A stretch of DNA of 41,650 nucleotides from an uncultured Acidimicrobiaceae bacterium (GTDB taxonomy: Bacteria; Actinomycetota; Acidimicrobiia; Acidimicrobiales; Poriferisodalaceae). The notes under the pieces are model-generated. The model was given only the letters and a program-made list of their open reading frames with translations. It ran no database searches and had not been told where the DNA came from. Shown here one piece after another: positions 1 to 8,264 of the stretch. The DNA is taken from NCBI GenBank assembly GCA_913020735.1, contig CAJWBN010000006.1, forward strand, positions 1 through 41,650, read 5' to 3'. Position 1 is the first letter of the stretch. Each line of letters begins with the position of its first letter. The position numbers and the translations under genes are program-made.

Positions 1-1
1 A

Positions 2-775
2 GAACTAGGAGTTCTAGCAGAACAACTTGGATTCGATTCACTCTGGGTAAACCACCATGTGATCAATGTGGGTTATGTCCACGATCGGTTGGGTCAAGCC
101 CCCTACCACGATGCTTTAATCACTCTGACTTGGCTGGCCTCACAAACCGAAACGGCGACTCTTGGTACGAGTGTTCTAGTGATGCCCTATCTCCACCCCA
201 TGGTTCTGGCAAAAGAAATAGCCACCCTGGATCACCTGTCCGGGGGGAGAATAACCCTTGGGCTGGGCGTCGGCAGCTTGCCCGAAGAAAACGAAATCTT
301 GGGGTCTGAGTATCAGGACCGAGGCCATTACAGCAACGAGTTTATACAAGTACTAGTAGCTCTTTGGACTCAAACAGAAGCAAGTCTCAATGGTAAATAT
401 TGGGATTTCGAAAACGTCGTCAGTTCTCCAAAACCCTTCCAAAAGCCGCACCCACCTATCGTAATCGGAGGCAACAGAGGCCCTGCCCTAAGACGAGTAG
501 GGCAACTGGGAGACGGCTGGCATCCGCTTGGCCTTTCCCCGGAAGGGATCCTAAAACGACTGCCTGTCATACAAGATGAAATGACGTCGGCCGGACGTTC
601 TGTAAGCGACTTCCCTATCCAGGTGCGGCGTGATTTCGACGGCATCAATTCCGAACTGATTAATGCCTACCAGGAAGTTGGGGTCACGGACATTGTGCTG
701 TCCTGCAATACCGGTGATATCGAAGAAATAAGGAATACTCTCACCTCTTTTGGTGAGACATTCATCGATTCATGA
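2..775 (+). CDS. LLM-class F420-dependent oxidoreductase (5' end outside window)
   Basis: The reading frame is open from base 2, so the start codon lies left of the window and the GTG at 59 is internal. The visible 257 residues belong to the luciferase-like (LLM) TIM-barrel family: an ATLGTSVLVMPYLHP strand, then LSGGRITLGLGVG, the family's usual L(S)xGRxxLGxGxG motif, and a C-terminal IGGNRGPALRRVGQLGDGW segment. Members oxidise or reduce diverse substrates using F420 or FMN. F420 is inferred here from the actinobacterial setting, not shown. The gene ends in an ATGA overlap with the CoA-transferase gene, so the two are probably co-translated and may act on the same CoA-linked substrate. The substrate is unknown. 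About the first quarter of the protein is missing from view. Confidence 0.85.
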   Translation, partial: ELGVLAEQLGFDSLWVNHHVINVGYVHDRLGQAPYHDALITLTWLASQTETATLGTSVLVMPYLHPMVLAKEIATLDHLSGGRITLGLGVGSLPEENEILGSEYQDRGHYSNEFIQVLVALWTQTEASLNGKYWDFENVVSSPKPFQKPHPPIVIGGNRGPALRRVGQLGDGWHPLGLSPEGILKRLPVIQDEMTSAGRSVSDFPIQVRRDFDGINSELINAYQEVGVTDIVLSCNTGDIEEIRNTLTSFGETFIDS

Positions 776-3111
776 GTTTGCTTTCAGGCCTCCGAGTCAT
801 AGACCTAACAGGCGATTCAGGCAGATTCGCTACCAAACTCCTGACAGAGTTCGGCGCAGACGTCATCAGGGTGACAGACGAAGGTTCTTCGGGACAGTCC
901 ATGAAAGCCGAAAATGGGGGTGTCCTTGACTGGTGGTATGACGGAGGGAAAGACCTCCATGTTATTGACTTAAGAACAGAGGCCGGGCGAGAAGAATACC
1001 GGGCACTGGCGATGGAAGCAGACCTGATTATCGAGACCACAAATCCTGGCGATCTAGCCGCTATGGGCATTGACCACTCAGACTTAATGGCCGAGAACCC
1101 TAGACTGATTCAGGTTTCAATCACACCTTTCGGACGTACTGGACCTCGTGCGGATTGGGTAGGTTCCGATTTAACGGCCGCCGCATTGGGAGGCTTCTTA
1201 TCGGTGGGAGGGTTACCCGACAAACCTTTGAACGTCTGGGGCCGCCAGACTTACAACTACGCGGGTTTCATGGCGTTATTGTGTGCGCTTTCAGGGTTGT
1301 TCAGAGTTCGCAGAGAAGGGGTTGGTCGACACTACGACCTATCCATTCATGAAACTGTGAGCGGTTCCGTCGAAAATATTTTGATGCAATGGCTATTCGA
1401 CGATGTCCTTCCACTTCCGAAAATTGCTGCGCGCCAAGGGGCGCTTCATTGGCTCCGAGCGTATGACCTAGCTCCGTGCCGAAACGGTCACATGATGATC
1501 ACACTTACACCAACTCCCGATCATGCGTTTCAGATGATGGTTGACGAGGGATTCGAAGAAGGCCATGAGTGGTTGGGCTACGACGTCGAGGAACTATTGG
1601 AACAGATAGACGACGCTATGGACACAATGCGGAACTGGGTCCAAACGCACGATGCAATGGACCTTTGGAGCAGAGCACAAGAGCAGCATGTGGCTATCGG
1701 CGCTGTCCACGAAATCGGTGAAGCCTGCTCGAGTCCCCAATTCGAGCACCGAAATTTCTTCTCCCAAAATCAGACATCTTCTGTTCGACAACCTGGACGG
1801 CTCGTCCGATTTTCTCGCACCCCAGCAAGTCCTCTTAAGCCTCCCCCAGGATCAGAAACCGGTATTAAGGCGATCATCGACCGTTGGTCACAAGTCGAGC
1901 AGCTAGACGTCAACGAGTCATTCGAAGAATCAGAAGCTTCGCTTCCGCTTAAGGGTCTGCGAGTATTGGACCTGACTTGGGTATTGGCGGGTCCATTCGC
2001 TACTCGAATGCTGGCCGATTTAGGAGCGGACGTTATTCGAGTGCAGAACGAGGAACACAGCACTCTCGTAAATCGTCCTGATTACCCGTACTACTTCGTC
2101 TGGGGCCGAGGGAAACGTAGCGCTACTCTTGACATGAAGCATCCAGAAGCTCTCAAAACGATTCGCAAATTGATCGAAAATTGCGATGTCCTAATCGAGA
2201 ACTACAGCGCAGGCGTTTTGGATGCCTGGGGTCTTGATTGGGAGACCGTTAAAGCTTGGAACCCTCGATTGATTTACGTGTCAATGTCTGGGTGTGGACA
2301 CGATGGTCCCTGGAGTCACGTGATTTCCTATGCCCCGACCATTCATGCAATTTGCGGAATCACGCATCTCACGAACTTCGCTGATCGCGGCGATGTTGGG
2401 CCAGGGTTCTCTCTCAACGATCATCTCGCCGGGTTTGCGGCTGCTACTTCCACCATGGCAGCTCTGCTTGAACGCGATACATCTGGTTTGGGTCAACATA
2501 TCGATATGGCGCAATTAGAGGTTGGGACCTATTCCATCGGCCCAGCGGCGCTTAATTACTTGTCTAACGATGTCGCAGCTCAACCGAACGGCAATCGCGA
2601 TGGACTGCAGGATCATGTTCCTAACGAGGTCTACCGATCCCTGGACGGTTACGTCGCGATTACAGCATCCAACGATGACCAATGGAAAAATTTGTGCCTG
2701 TTATTGGAATCCGACCTTTTAGAGCCCCTATTAAGTGAGGAGGAGAGACAGCATCACAGGGAAGAGATCGACCAAGTGATTGCAGATTGGGTAAGCGGTA
2801 GAGATTCGGTCGCTGTGGTTGAACTTCTACAGTCGCTGCGGATTCCCGCCGGAATGGTCCAAAACGCTGGTGACCTTGTACGAGAAGATCCTCAACTCTC
2901 TGCGAGAGGCTTCTGGCGCGATGTCGAACATCCGATTTTCGGGAAGCGAGTGGTTGACACATTTCCATCTTTGATTAACGGCGTTCGACCACCTACAAAC
3001 CTGTTATCTCCCTCATATTTGGGTGAACACAACTTCGAAGTGTGGCCCGAACTTGCCGACATGGAGATGGACGAGGTGGCTGAAGGTATAGGCGACGGAC
3101 TATTCAGCTAA
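772..3111 (+). CDS. Tandem-fused family III (CaiB/BaiF) CoA-transferase
   Basis: This 779-residue protein is twice the usual family length and contains two CaiB/BaiF domains in a row. Domain 1 (about residues 1-360) starts LSGLRVIDLTGDSGRFATKL, and domain 2 (about 385-770) starts LKGLRVLDLTWVLAGPFATR. Both carry the early LxADLIxET/LIENYSAG-type strand, an RLIxVSxSxxG segment, and a Gly-(Arg/Gln)-His-x-Asp segment (GRHYDLS; GQHIDMAQ) in the region around the family's active-site aspartate. Such enzymes move CoA between carboxylic acids; some relatives are alpha-methylacyl-CoA racemases. The start overlaps the stop of the upstream LLM gene by ATGA. Its stop codon overlaps the stop of the convergent kinase gene by three bases. 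The substrate cannot be told from the sequence. The fusion itself is certain, because the frame is continuous. Confidence 0.9.
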   Translation: MSLLSGLRVIDLTGDSGRFATKLLTEFGADVIRVTDEGSSGQSMKAENGGVLDWWYDGGKDLHVIDLRTEAGREEYRALAMEADLIIETTNPGDLAAMGIDHSDLMAENPRLIQVSITPFGRTGPRADWVGSDLTAAALGGFLSVGGLPDKPLNVWGRQTYNYAGFMALLCALSGLFRVRREGVGRHYDLSIHETVSGSVENILMQWLFDDVLPLPKIAARQGALHWLRAYDLAPCRNGHMMITLTPTPDHAFQMMVDEGFEEGHEWLGYDVEELLEQIDDAMDTMRNWVQTHDAMDLWSRAQEQHVAIGAVHEIGEACSSPQFEHRNFFSQNQTSSVRQPGRLVRFSRTPASPLKPPPGSETGIKAIIDRWSQVEQLDVNESFEESEASLPLKGLRVLDLTWVLAGPFATRMLADLGADVIRVQNEEHSTLVNRPDYPYYFVWGRGKRSATLDMKHPEALKTIRKLIENCDVLIENYSAGVLDAWGLDWETVKAWNPRLIYVSMSGCGHDGPWSHVISYAPTIHAICGITHLTNFADRGDVGPGFSLNDHLAGFAAATSTMAALLERDTSGLGQHIDMAQLEVGTYSIGPAALNYLSNDVAAQPNGNRDGLQDHVPNEVYRSLDGYVAITASNDDQWKNLCLLLESDLLEPLLSEEERQHHREEIDQVIADWVSGRDSVAVVELLQSLRIPAGMVQNAGDLVREDPQLSARGFWRDVEHPIFGKRVVDTFPSLINGVRPPTNLLSPSYLGEHNFEVWPELADMEMDEVAEGIGDGLFS

Positions 3112-4298
3112 GAGTTGAGGTCAACCCACCCAACTACTCGTTTAACGATCACCTCAATGAAATCACTGTCAGCGTGTTCCGTTTCAGTGTCCAACAGGTC
3201 ATCTCCTGCGACCATACGGTGCGCAAGAATTGCTTTCGAGACCATGACATCTTCTAATAATTCATCGAAGCTGTAGTTACTTACTCCCTCAGCTACCAGT
3301 GTTTCGTGATACTGGGACAACATCGTTTGCTCTTCGGCTCGGTGGTGTGGTTCTAAGGCGGTGGTAATAAAGTACGCAACCTCCCAACCAGGTCTTCCCC
3401 ATGCAAGTCCTTGCCAATCAAGCACCGTTGTTCGTCCATCAGAACGGAACATCAAATTATCTAGCCGATAGTCACCATGGCAAAGGGTCCACGGGTCTCG
3501 TTCCATCCGGCGACATAGTTCAGGAAGTTGCTCTTGAACCTCATCCATCTTGGCGACCATCTCTTCGCCAATAAGAGCGCCAAACCGTTCGACAAAGGCA
3601 GATCGATTTCGTCGATAACTGGCCTGGACGACTTTGGGTACGTGGCCCACGCTCCAAATAATTGGGTGAGCGTCTCTGCGTTCCGTATGGCTCCAGTTGT
3701 GGGCGTGAAACCGAGCCAACAAATCGAGGCCAACAAGTGCATCGTCTATTGATCCGCCATCAATTTGGCTGGGTGGACGAGCGTCATTGATGTCTTCCAT
3801 CATCAACAGATATCTCCGAGGACTCTTCGCCCCAATCAACAAGAGAAGGTCAAGTACTCGACTTACCGCGACGACAGGAAGTTTTCGAAACAAAAACGTG
3901 AAGAGCGTTTCAAGCCATGGCGCGGGATTGGGGTCATAATCTGCCCAAATAAATTCCGGCATGGGAATCCCTAGATACCCGCTCATTTCTCTGTAAACAC
4001 GAATCTCACGTTCGTATACAGCCAAGCCTTCGCCAAGAGAACGGTTCTTTGCAACTTTCGAGGGTATTTTGACAATCACTGACGACGGTGCTTCGATCCC
4101 GCCCTGCCAAGTCAAAGCGCATCGATGTAGCTCACCTAAGAAACCAATCCCTTCACCAATAGTTTCGGTCGTGACATCGGTTACTACGCCTTCATATTTT
4201 GACCCGATGGCCCGAGTGAACCATGCGGCATCAAATCCCTCAGCCGTTTGTGGAATGTGATGTTTGTTGCGTCGGGCCATACGGAGATTCTTGCTCAC
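3108..4298 (-). CDS. Phosphotransferase family protein (ecdysteroid-kinase/APH-like)
   Basis: A 396-residue protein of the aminoglycoside-phosphotransferase/protein-kinase fold. The catalytic loop HGDYRLDN lies at about residues 274-281 and the metal-binding LDW at about 293-295, followed by GRPGWEVAYF. YLLMMEDI (about 163-170) resembles the hinge strand of ecdysteroid-kinase-like (EcKL, DUF1679) members. Family members phosphorylate hydroxyl groups of small molecules, sterols or acyl-CoAs; the substrate here is unknown. It is the last gene of the eight-gene minus-strand operon and starts six bases after the CinA-like gene ends. The GTG at 4298 has no clear ribosome site. ATG at 4280, preceded by GAGCAAG, is an alternative start. 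It converges tail to tail with the CoA-transferase gene, their stop codons sharing bases. Confidence 0.8.
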   Translation of the reverse strand: MSKNLRMARRNKHHIPQTAEGFDAAWFTRAIGSKYEGVVTDVTTETIGEGIGFLGELHRCALTWQGGIEAPSSVIVKIPSKVAKNRSLGEGLAVYEREIRVYREMSGYLGIPMPEFIWADYDPNPAPWLETLFTFLFRKLPVVAVSRVLDLLLLIGAKSPRRYLLMMEDINDARPPSQIDGGSIDDALVGLDLLARFHAHNWSHTERRDAHPIIWSVGHVPKVVQASYRRNRSAFVERFGALIGEEMVAKMDEVQEQLPELCRRMERDPWTLCHGDYRLDNLMFRSDGRTTVLDWQGLAWGRPGWEVAYFITTALEPHHRAEEQTMLSQYHETLVAEGVSNYSFDELLEDVMVSKAILAHRMVAGDDLLDTETEHADSDFIEVIVKRVVGWVDLNS

Positions 4299-4304
4299 AC
4301 TTCG

Positions 4305-4814
4305 CTATTCAGCCACCTTTGCCGCTATTCCGATCATTTGGAGCACCGCATCGGACACAATCCGGTCCTCTGTCGCTCGGTCGTTCAGACCTTTCTCTAA
4401 GGACACATTGGACAATGAGGAACCTTCAGAGGTAGCGACTGCGATATGAGCACGGTTATCTCCGCGTCGCTGACGGTCAGTTACTAAAGCAGCCGTGCAA
4501 GCTACTCCGGCTATCGGTCCATCATTACCTGATAGTTCTTGTGCTCTTCGAAGGCATGCCGACGCCATCTTCTCTGCGACTTCTTCGGATACAGCCTGCT
4601 CTGGGGAGTAACCGACTAAACGCGACAACGCCTGAAATGAGTAGGGGACGACGGCTTCTATGACTGTTCGAGAGGCACCGGGCACAAGCAACAAGTCTGA
4701 AATTGCTACAACTCCTCCCCCAGTCACCGCGATGACGATAGACAGAGACGAGTCATGGATTTGGTCTATTAATGCCAACCTCTCACTGCTACTCATTGGA
4801 CCGGTGGGGAGCAT
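4305..4814 (-). CDS. CinA C-terminal-domain-like protein lacking amidase residues
   Basis: A 169-residue single-domain protein related to the C-terminal domain of CinA (PncC, nicotinamide-nucleotide amidase). The core is AVTGGGVVAISDLLLVPGAS (about residues 29-48), then VVPYSFQALSRLVG and a GVACTAAL strand in place of the usual ITGIAGP. In active PncC the first motif reads ESCTGG with a nucleophilic Ser, and the second has Tyr and Lys (YSNEAK). Here the Ser position is Ala, the Lys position is Leu, and only the Tyr is kept, so amidase activity is doubtful. As I recall, the VTGGG version occurs in CinA-like domains joined to nucleotidyltransferases in eukaryotes. The start directly abuts the stop of the aminotransferase gene. 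ATG at 4796 is another possible start. Confidence 0.7.
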   Translation of the reverse strand: MLPTGPMSSSERLALIDQIHDSSLSIVIAVTGGGVVAISDLLLVPGASRTVIEAVVPYSFQALSRLVGYSPEQAVSEEVAEKMASACLRRAQELSGNDGPIAGVACTAALVTDRQRRGDNRAHIAVATSEGSSLSNVSLEKGLNDRATEDRIVSDAVLQMIGIAAKVAE

Positions 4815-5993
4815 CTAACTACTCACATCACTTAGCTCTTCAGCCGCGGCCTCTAACCCACCACCGCCTATGGGTATGCGACAGGTTCGCAACGAAGTCT
4901 CTATAGCCCCCAAAGCTCCAAGGATCATTGGAACGTTAAGATCGCCAAGGTGTCCAATCCGAAATGCGGAACCAGCTAATGGCCCAATGCCCTTGCCCAT
5001 CGTCAAGTTGTATTTGTCTCTCGCTACTTCGATGACTTGATCGGCGTCGTACTCAGGACCGACTCGCACACATGTAACACTGTCCGAACGCTCGTGTTCG
5101 TTAACGGCGTTGAATTCGATAGCACCAGCGCTACTCCATGCCTGGACAGCCACTCGAACTGCTGTTGCTAAACGTCGATGTCTATTGGTGACTGCGTGAA
5201 TCCCACCTTCTTCTTCAAACATACTCAACGCTTCATTAAGCCCAAAGATGTGGTGTATCGGCGGCGTTCCACAAAAAGTGCGGTACCCCTCAACTTCTAG
5301 GCGACGCCTCCAATCCCAATAAAATCTGCGTCGCGGATTTGCGTAGGCGGCTTCTACTGCTCGTTCGCTGATCCCGCTGAAGGCAAGACCAACAGGCATC
5401 ATCAAACCTTTCTGACTAACCGCCAAGCATGCGTCGACGCCTAGTTCGTCAACATCCAAGGGAGCGCAACCAAAGGAGGCTATCGAATCAACAACAAGTA
5501 AAGCTGAGTGATCCAAATCATCCAATACATCCCTTATCGCCGCTAAATCAGAAGTCACACCAGTTGATGTTTCCGTGTGTGCAACGAGCACACCTTGGAT
5601 CTTCGCGCCTGATTCAGCCGATAGAGCATCTCGAAGAGCGTCGGGATCAACTCCTCGTTGCCAGCTCGTTTCAAACCATTGCACATCTAGCCCGTGGGCT
5701 TCACACATCTCTCCCCACCGGTGGCTGAAATGGCCACTGTCACATAGCAGCACGGAGGCTCCAACATCGAACATGTTGGTGACTGTCGCCTCCCACGCGC
5801 CATGTCCCGTGCTCGTATAGCCAATCAGCGGTCCCGAATTAGCCATGTATTGATTGAGAGTCTTCAACGACGAACCCAACAGCAACCCAAAGTCTTCTGT
5901 TCCGAAGTCCACGGCGGGTCTTGCCATAGCCCGGAGTATTCGCTCTGGGATATTGGTTGGTCCTGGGTTTTGTATGAAGGTCCGGCCGCTCAC
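4815..5993 (-). CDS. Class V pyridoxal-phosphate aminotransferase (serine/alanine-glyoxylate type)
   Basis: A 392-residue fold-type I PLP enzyme. It opens with the family's NPGPTNIPERIL signature (about residues 9-20). STGHGAWEAT (about 61-70) is the phosphate-binding loop, HTETSTG (about 139-145) follows, VVDSIAS (about 167-173) carries the Asp that pairs with the pyridine nitrogen, and SQKGLMMPVG carries the Schiff-base Lys at about 195. The length and motifs match serine-glyoxylate/alanine-glyoxylate aminotransferases and relatives such as (S)-ureidoglycine-glyoxylate aminotransferase. The amino donor cannot be fixed by eye. It is cotranscribed with the CinA-like gene (no gap) and lies 50 bases after the enoyl-CoA hydratase gene. 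Confidence 0.85.
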   Translation of the reverse strand: MSGRTFIQNPGPTNIPERILRAMARPAVDFGTEDFGLLLGSSLKTLNQYMANSGPLIGYTSTGHGAWEATVTNMFDVGASVLLCDSGHFSHRWGEMCEAHGLDVQWFETSWQRGVDPDALRDALSAESGAKIQGVLVAHTETSTGVTSDLAAIRDVLDDLDHSALLVVDSIASFGCAPLDVDELGVDACLAVSQKGLMMPVGLAFSGISERAVEAAYANPRRRFYWDWRRRLEVEGYRTFCGTPPIHHIFGLNEALSMFEEEGGIHAVTNRHRRLATAVRVAVQAWSSAGAIEFNAVNEHERSDSVTCVRVGPEYDADQVIEVARDKYNLTMGKGIGPLAGSAFRIGHLGDLNVPMILGALGAIETSLRTCRIPIGGGGLEAAAEELSDVSS

Positions 5994-6043
5994 TATTTCG
6001 AAGGTATCCCGATTCGGACCCTTAAGCGCGGTGTTTATCTGAC

Positions 6044-6874
6044 TTATCGGCCCTTGAAGACGGGCTCTCGTTTGTCGACAAAGGCTTGTGCAGCTTCTTT
6101 ATGGTCATCGGTTTGGCCACAGTGAATATGGTGGGCCGCCTCCATATCTAGGCATTCACCCATTTCGCCATTCACTGCCCGATTCAGATTTTCCTTCATG
6201 TACCTGTAGGCCACCGTCGGTCCTTGCGCCAATCTTTTCGCAATCAATGTGGCTTCCTCCTGAAGTGACTCTTCAGAAAAGACGCCGTTCACTAGGCCAA
6301 GTCGTTCTGCTTCTGCCATGTCAACCTTTTCGGACAGGAAATACAGCTCACGGGCTTTCGCTGAGCCTATGAGTCGACTCATGAAATAGGTTCCGCCATA
6401 GTCTCCGCTAAATCCGACTCGAGCAAAAGCTGTTGTGAGTATCGCATTGGGCGCGCCGTATCTGAGATCACAAGACAGCGCTATCGACAAACCTGCTCCA
6501 GCTGCTGGACCTGGCAGTGCTGCGATCGTGGGCTTCGGCAATTCATACAACTTGCCCGCTGTGTCACGTTGATTACGTCGCTGTAAATGAACTCGAGCAT
6601 CGTATTGAAGGGCGCTATCCCCACCTTCACCACCAGCCTCCGCCATGCCTTTTACATCCCCACCAGCGCAAAAGGCACCGCCAGCACCCGTTAGCAAGAC
6701 CGCTCCCACGTCACTTGCAGTTTCGGCGTCATCAAGCGATGCCACTAGTCCTTTGAGCATTGCGTCTGACATGGCATTTCTTCGCTCTGGCCGATTCAGA
6801 GTGATCGTCATCACTCCTTCCGAAATCTCGGTTTGAATATCTTCGGTTCCAGTGTCAAAGGTGCGGTTGGACAT
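6044..6874 (-). CDS. Enoyl-CoA hydratase/isomerase family protein
   Basis: A crotonase-fold protein of 276 residues counted from the ATG at 6874. I chose this start because GGAGG sits just upstream, and a longer frame from 6982 would overlap the upstream protease gene and add an unrelated Arg-rich leader. MTITLNRPERRNAM opens the domain. GGAFCAGGDVKGM and PGPAAGAGLSIALSCDLRYG form the two oxyanion-hole segments that bind the thioester carbonyl. At the hydratase glutamate positions, the segment GFSGDYGGTYFMSRLIG keeps an acidic Asp but not the classical PExGL pattern. It may therefore be an isomerase or another crotonase activity rather than a short-chain hydratase. It lies 94 bases downstream of htrA in the same operon. 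Confidence 0.85.
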   Translation of the reverse strand: MSNRTFDTGTEDIQTEISEGVMTITLNRPERRNAMSDAMLKGLVASLDDAETASDVGAVLLTGAGGAFCAGGDVKGMAEAGGEGGDSALQYDARVHLQRRNQRDTAGKLYELPKPTIAALPGPAAGAGLSIALSCDLRYGAPNAILTTAFARVGFSGDYGGTYFMSRLIGSAKARELYFLSEKVDMAEAERLGLVNGVFSEESLQEEATLIAKRLAQGPTVAYRYMKENLNRAVNGEMGECLDMEAAHHIHCGQTDDHKEAAQAFVDKREPVFKGR

Positions 6875-6968
6875 GCTGCCTCCAGCTATTGATGGAAAGA
6901 ATGGTCTGACAGGAAGTATCGCGAAATTTAGGTGCCGACGTCGGATCAATCGATAGGTGATCTTGGGT

Positions 6969-8225
6969 TCAGCCCCCAGCACCTTCCGTGAAACCTAATT
7001 CAACATCGACTTTTCTTATCGAACCGTCGTTACTTATGACTTCGACGCGCACCGTGCGTCCGATTTCGCTATCTCTCACAGCATCCACAAGGTCTTGAAC
7101 TGTCTCAATTTCTTGTCCATCGAATCTGATGACAACTTCACCTATCTGTAGACCGGCGGCATTAGCAGCTCCATCTTCGGTCAAAGCGACAATGACTATG
7201 CCCTCTTCTACATCTTCGTAAATGTTGTATTGATCGCGCGAAGTGTCATCAAGCATCTCTATGTCGATGATGTTGACCCCAAGCAAAGGTCGTTTAGGCA
7301 CTTCGCCTGTTTGGAGTGTTTCGATAACAGGTCGAGCGTGGTCTATCGATATTGCAAATCCTATGCCTTCAGCATTTCCCGCTATTGCTGTATTTACTCC
7401 GATCACTTCGCCCTTAGCGTTAACCAAAGGGCCGCCGGAATTACCAGGGTTGATCGCAGCGTCTGTCTGTATAAGTCGTGTTAGTCGATTGCCAGACAGT
7501 TGCAGCTCTCGATCTAAAGCCGAGATGATTCCAGTGGTTACCGATGGCGTATCTCCAAGGCCCAACGCATTTCCTATTGCGAGCACCTCGTCTCCGACCT
7601 CAACCTCTGCAGATCTTCCTAGCCTCGCCGCAGGAAGATCTTCACCTTCGATCTTTAGAACTGCAAGATCTCTAGTCGGGTCTTGTTGGACTAGCTCCGC
7701 AGTTCTGACGGTCCCATCAGAAAGCATGACGTTGATGCTCACAGCATCTTCGACGACGTGGGCGTTCGTCACCACTTGCCCGTCCGCGCTAATGATGAAG
7801 CCTGTTCCCTGTCCTCCGCCGAAAATTCCATCCTCAGACGAAACTTCGATTTGGACGACTGTCGGTGCCACCGCCGCCAAAACTGCTTTGACGTCCAAAC
7901 GATCGGCGCTTGTTTTTTCAACCTCTGGAGTGGTGGCAGTTTCTGAGACCATTTCTGCATCTACCGCAACAGTTGTTAGAGGAATTTGGTCATCGAGGAC
8001 ACCTGCAACTGCTCGTCCGACTTCTTCGGCAGAGTTCATCTTTTCGGTTACATAAATTCGCTGAGGGTCACCCAAGCTCAGCACGATAAGGCCCGCTACT
8101 AAGGCGCCGACAACGGCACCAATAGCAGCTCCAATAAAAAAGCGTCCGTTTCTTGGCGCAGCTTCGCGTTCCACGAAGTTGAGGATATCGGTGCTTTGGC
8201 TGTCGTTAGTGTCGGGCATCGTCAC
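6969..8225 (-). CDS. htrA: HtrA/DegP-family trypsin-like serine protease with one PDZ domain
   Basis: A 418-residue membrane-anchored protease. One transmembrane helix (about residues 29-51) follows a short cytoplasmic tail, so the catalytic part should lie outside the membrane. A linker (about 60-110) leads into the S1C protease domain. The triad is His156 (TNAHVV), Asp186 (TRDLAVLKI) and Ser263 (GNSGGPL), and GNALGLG and TTGIISA are also typical. A single PDZ domain fills the C-terminus (about 313-410). HtrA proteins degrade or refold damaged envelope proteins. It sits in the middle of a metabolic operon, 39 bases after the kinase gene, with no visible functional link to its neighbours. Confidence 0.92.
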   Translation of the reverse strand: MTMPDTNDSQSTDILNFVEREAAPRNGRFFIGAAIGAVVGALVAGLIVLSLGDPQRIYVTEKMNSAEEVGRAVAGVLDDQIPLTTVAVDAEMVSETATTPEVEKTSADRLDVKAVLAAVAPTVVQIEVSSEDGIFGGGQGTGFIISADGQVVTNAHVVEDAVSINVMLSDGTVRTAELVQQDPTRDLAVLKIEGEDLPAARLGRSAEVEVGDEVLAIGNALGLGDTPSVTTGIISALDRELQLSGNRLTRLIQTDAAINPGNSGGPLVNAKGEVIGVNTAIAGNAEGIGFAISIDHARPVIETLQTGEVPKRPLLGVNIIDIEMLDDTSRDQYNIYEDVEEGIVIVALTEDGAANAAGLQIGEVVIRFDGQEIETVQDLVDAVRDSEIGRTVRVEVISNDGSIRKVDVELGFTEGAGG

Positions 8226-8264
8226 GCAGTTACCAAGGCTAGTTATCTCTGTTTTTCGAGAACT

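Noticed and set aside
6875-6982. N-terminal extension of the enoyl-CoA hydratase
   Set aside because: It overlaps the htrA end, and the internal ATG at 6874 has a strong ribosome site and fits the family.
7243-8055. Long plus-strand frame of 270 codons inside htrA
   Set aside because: It is antisense to a clear HtrA protease, with Ser/Thr/Pro-rich low-information sequence and no motif.
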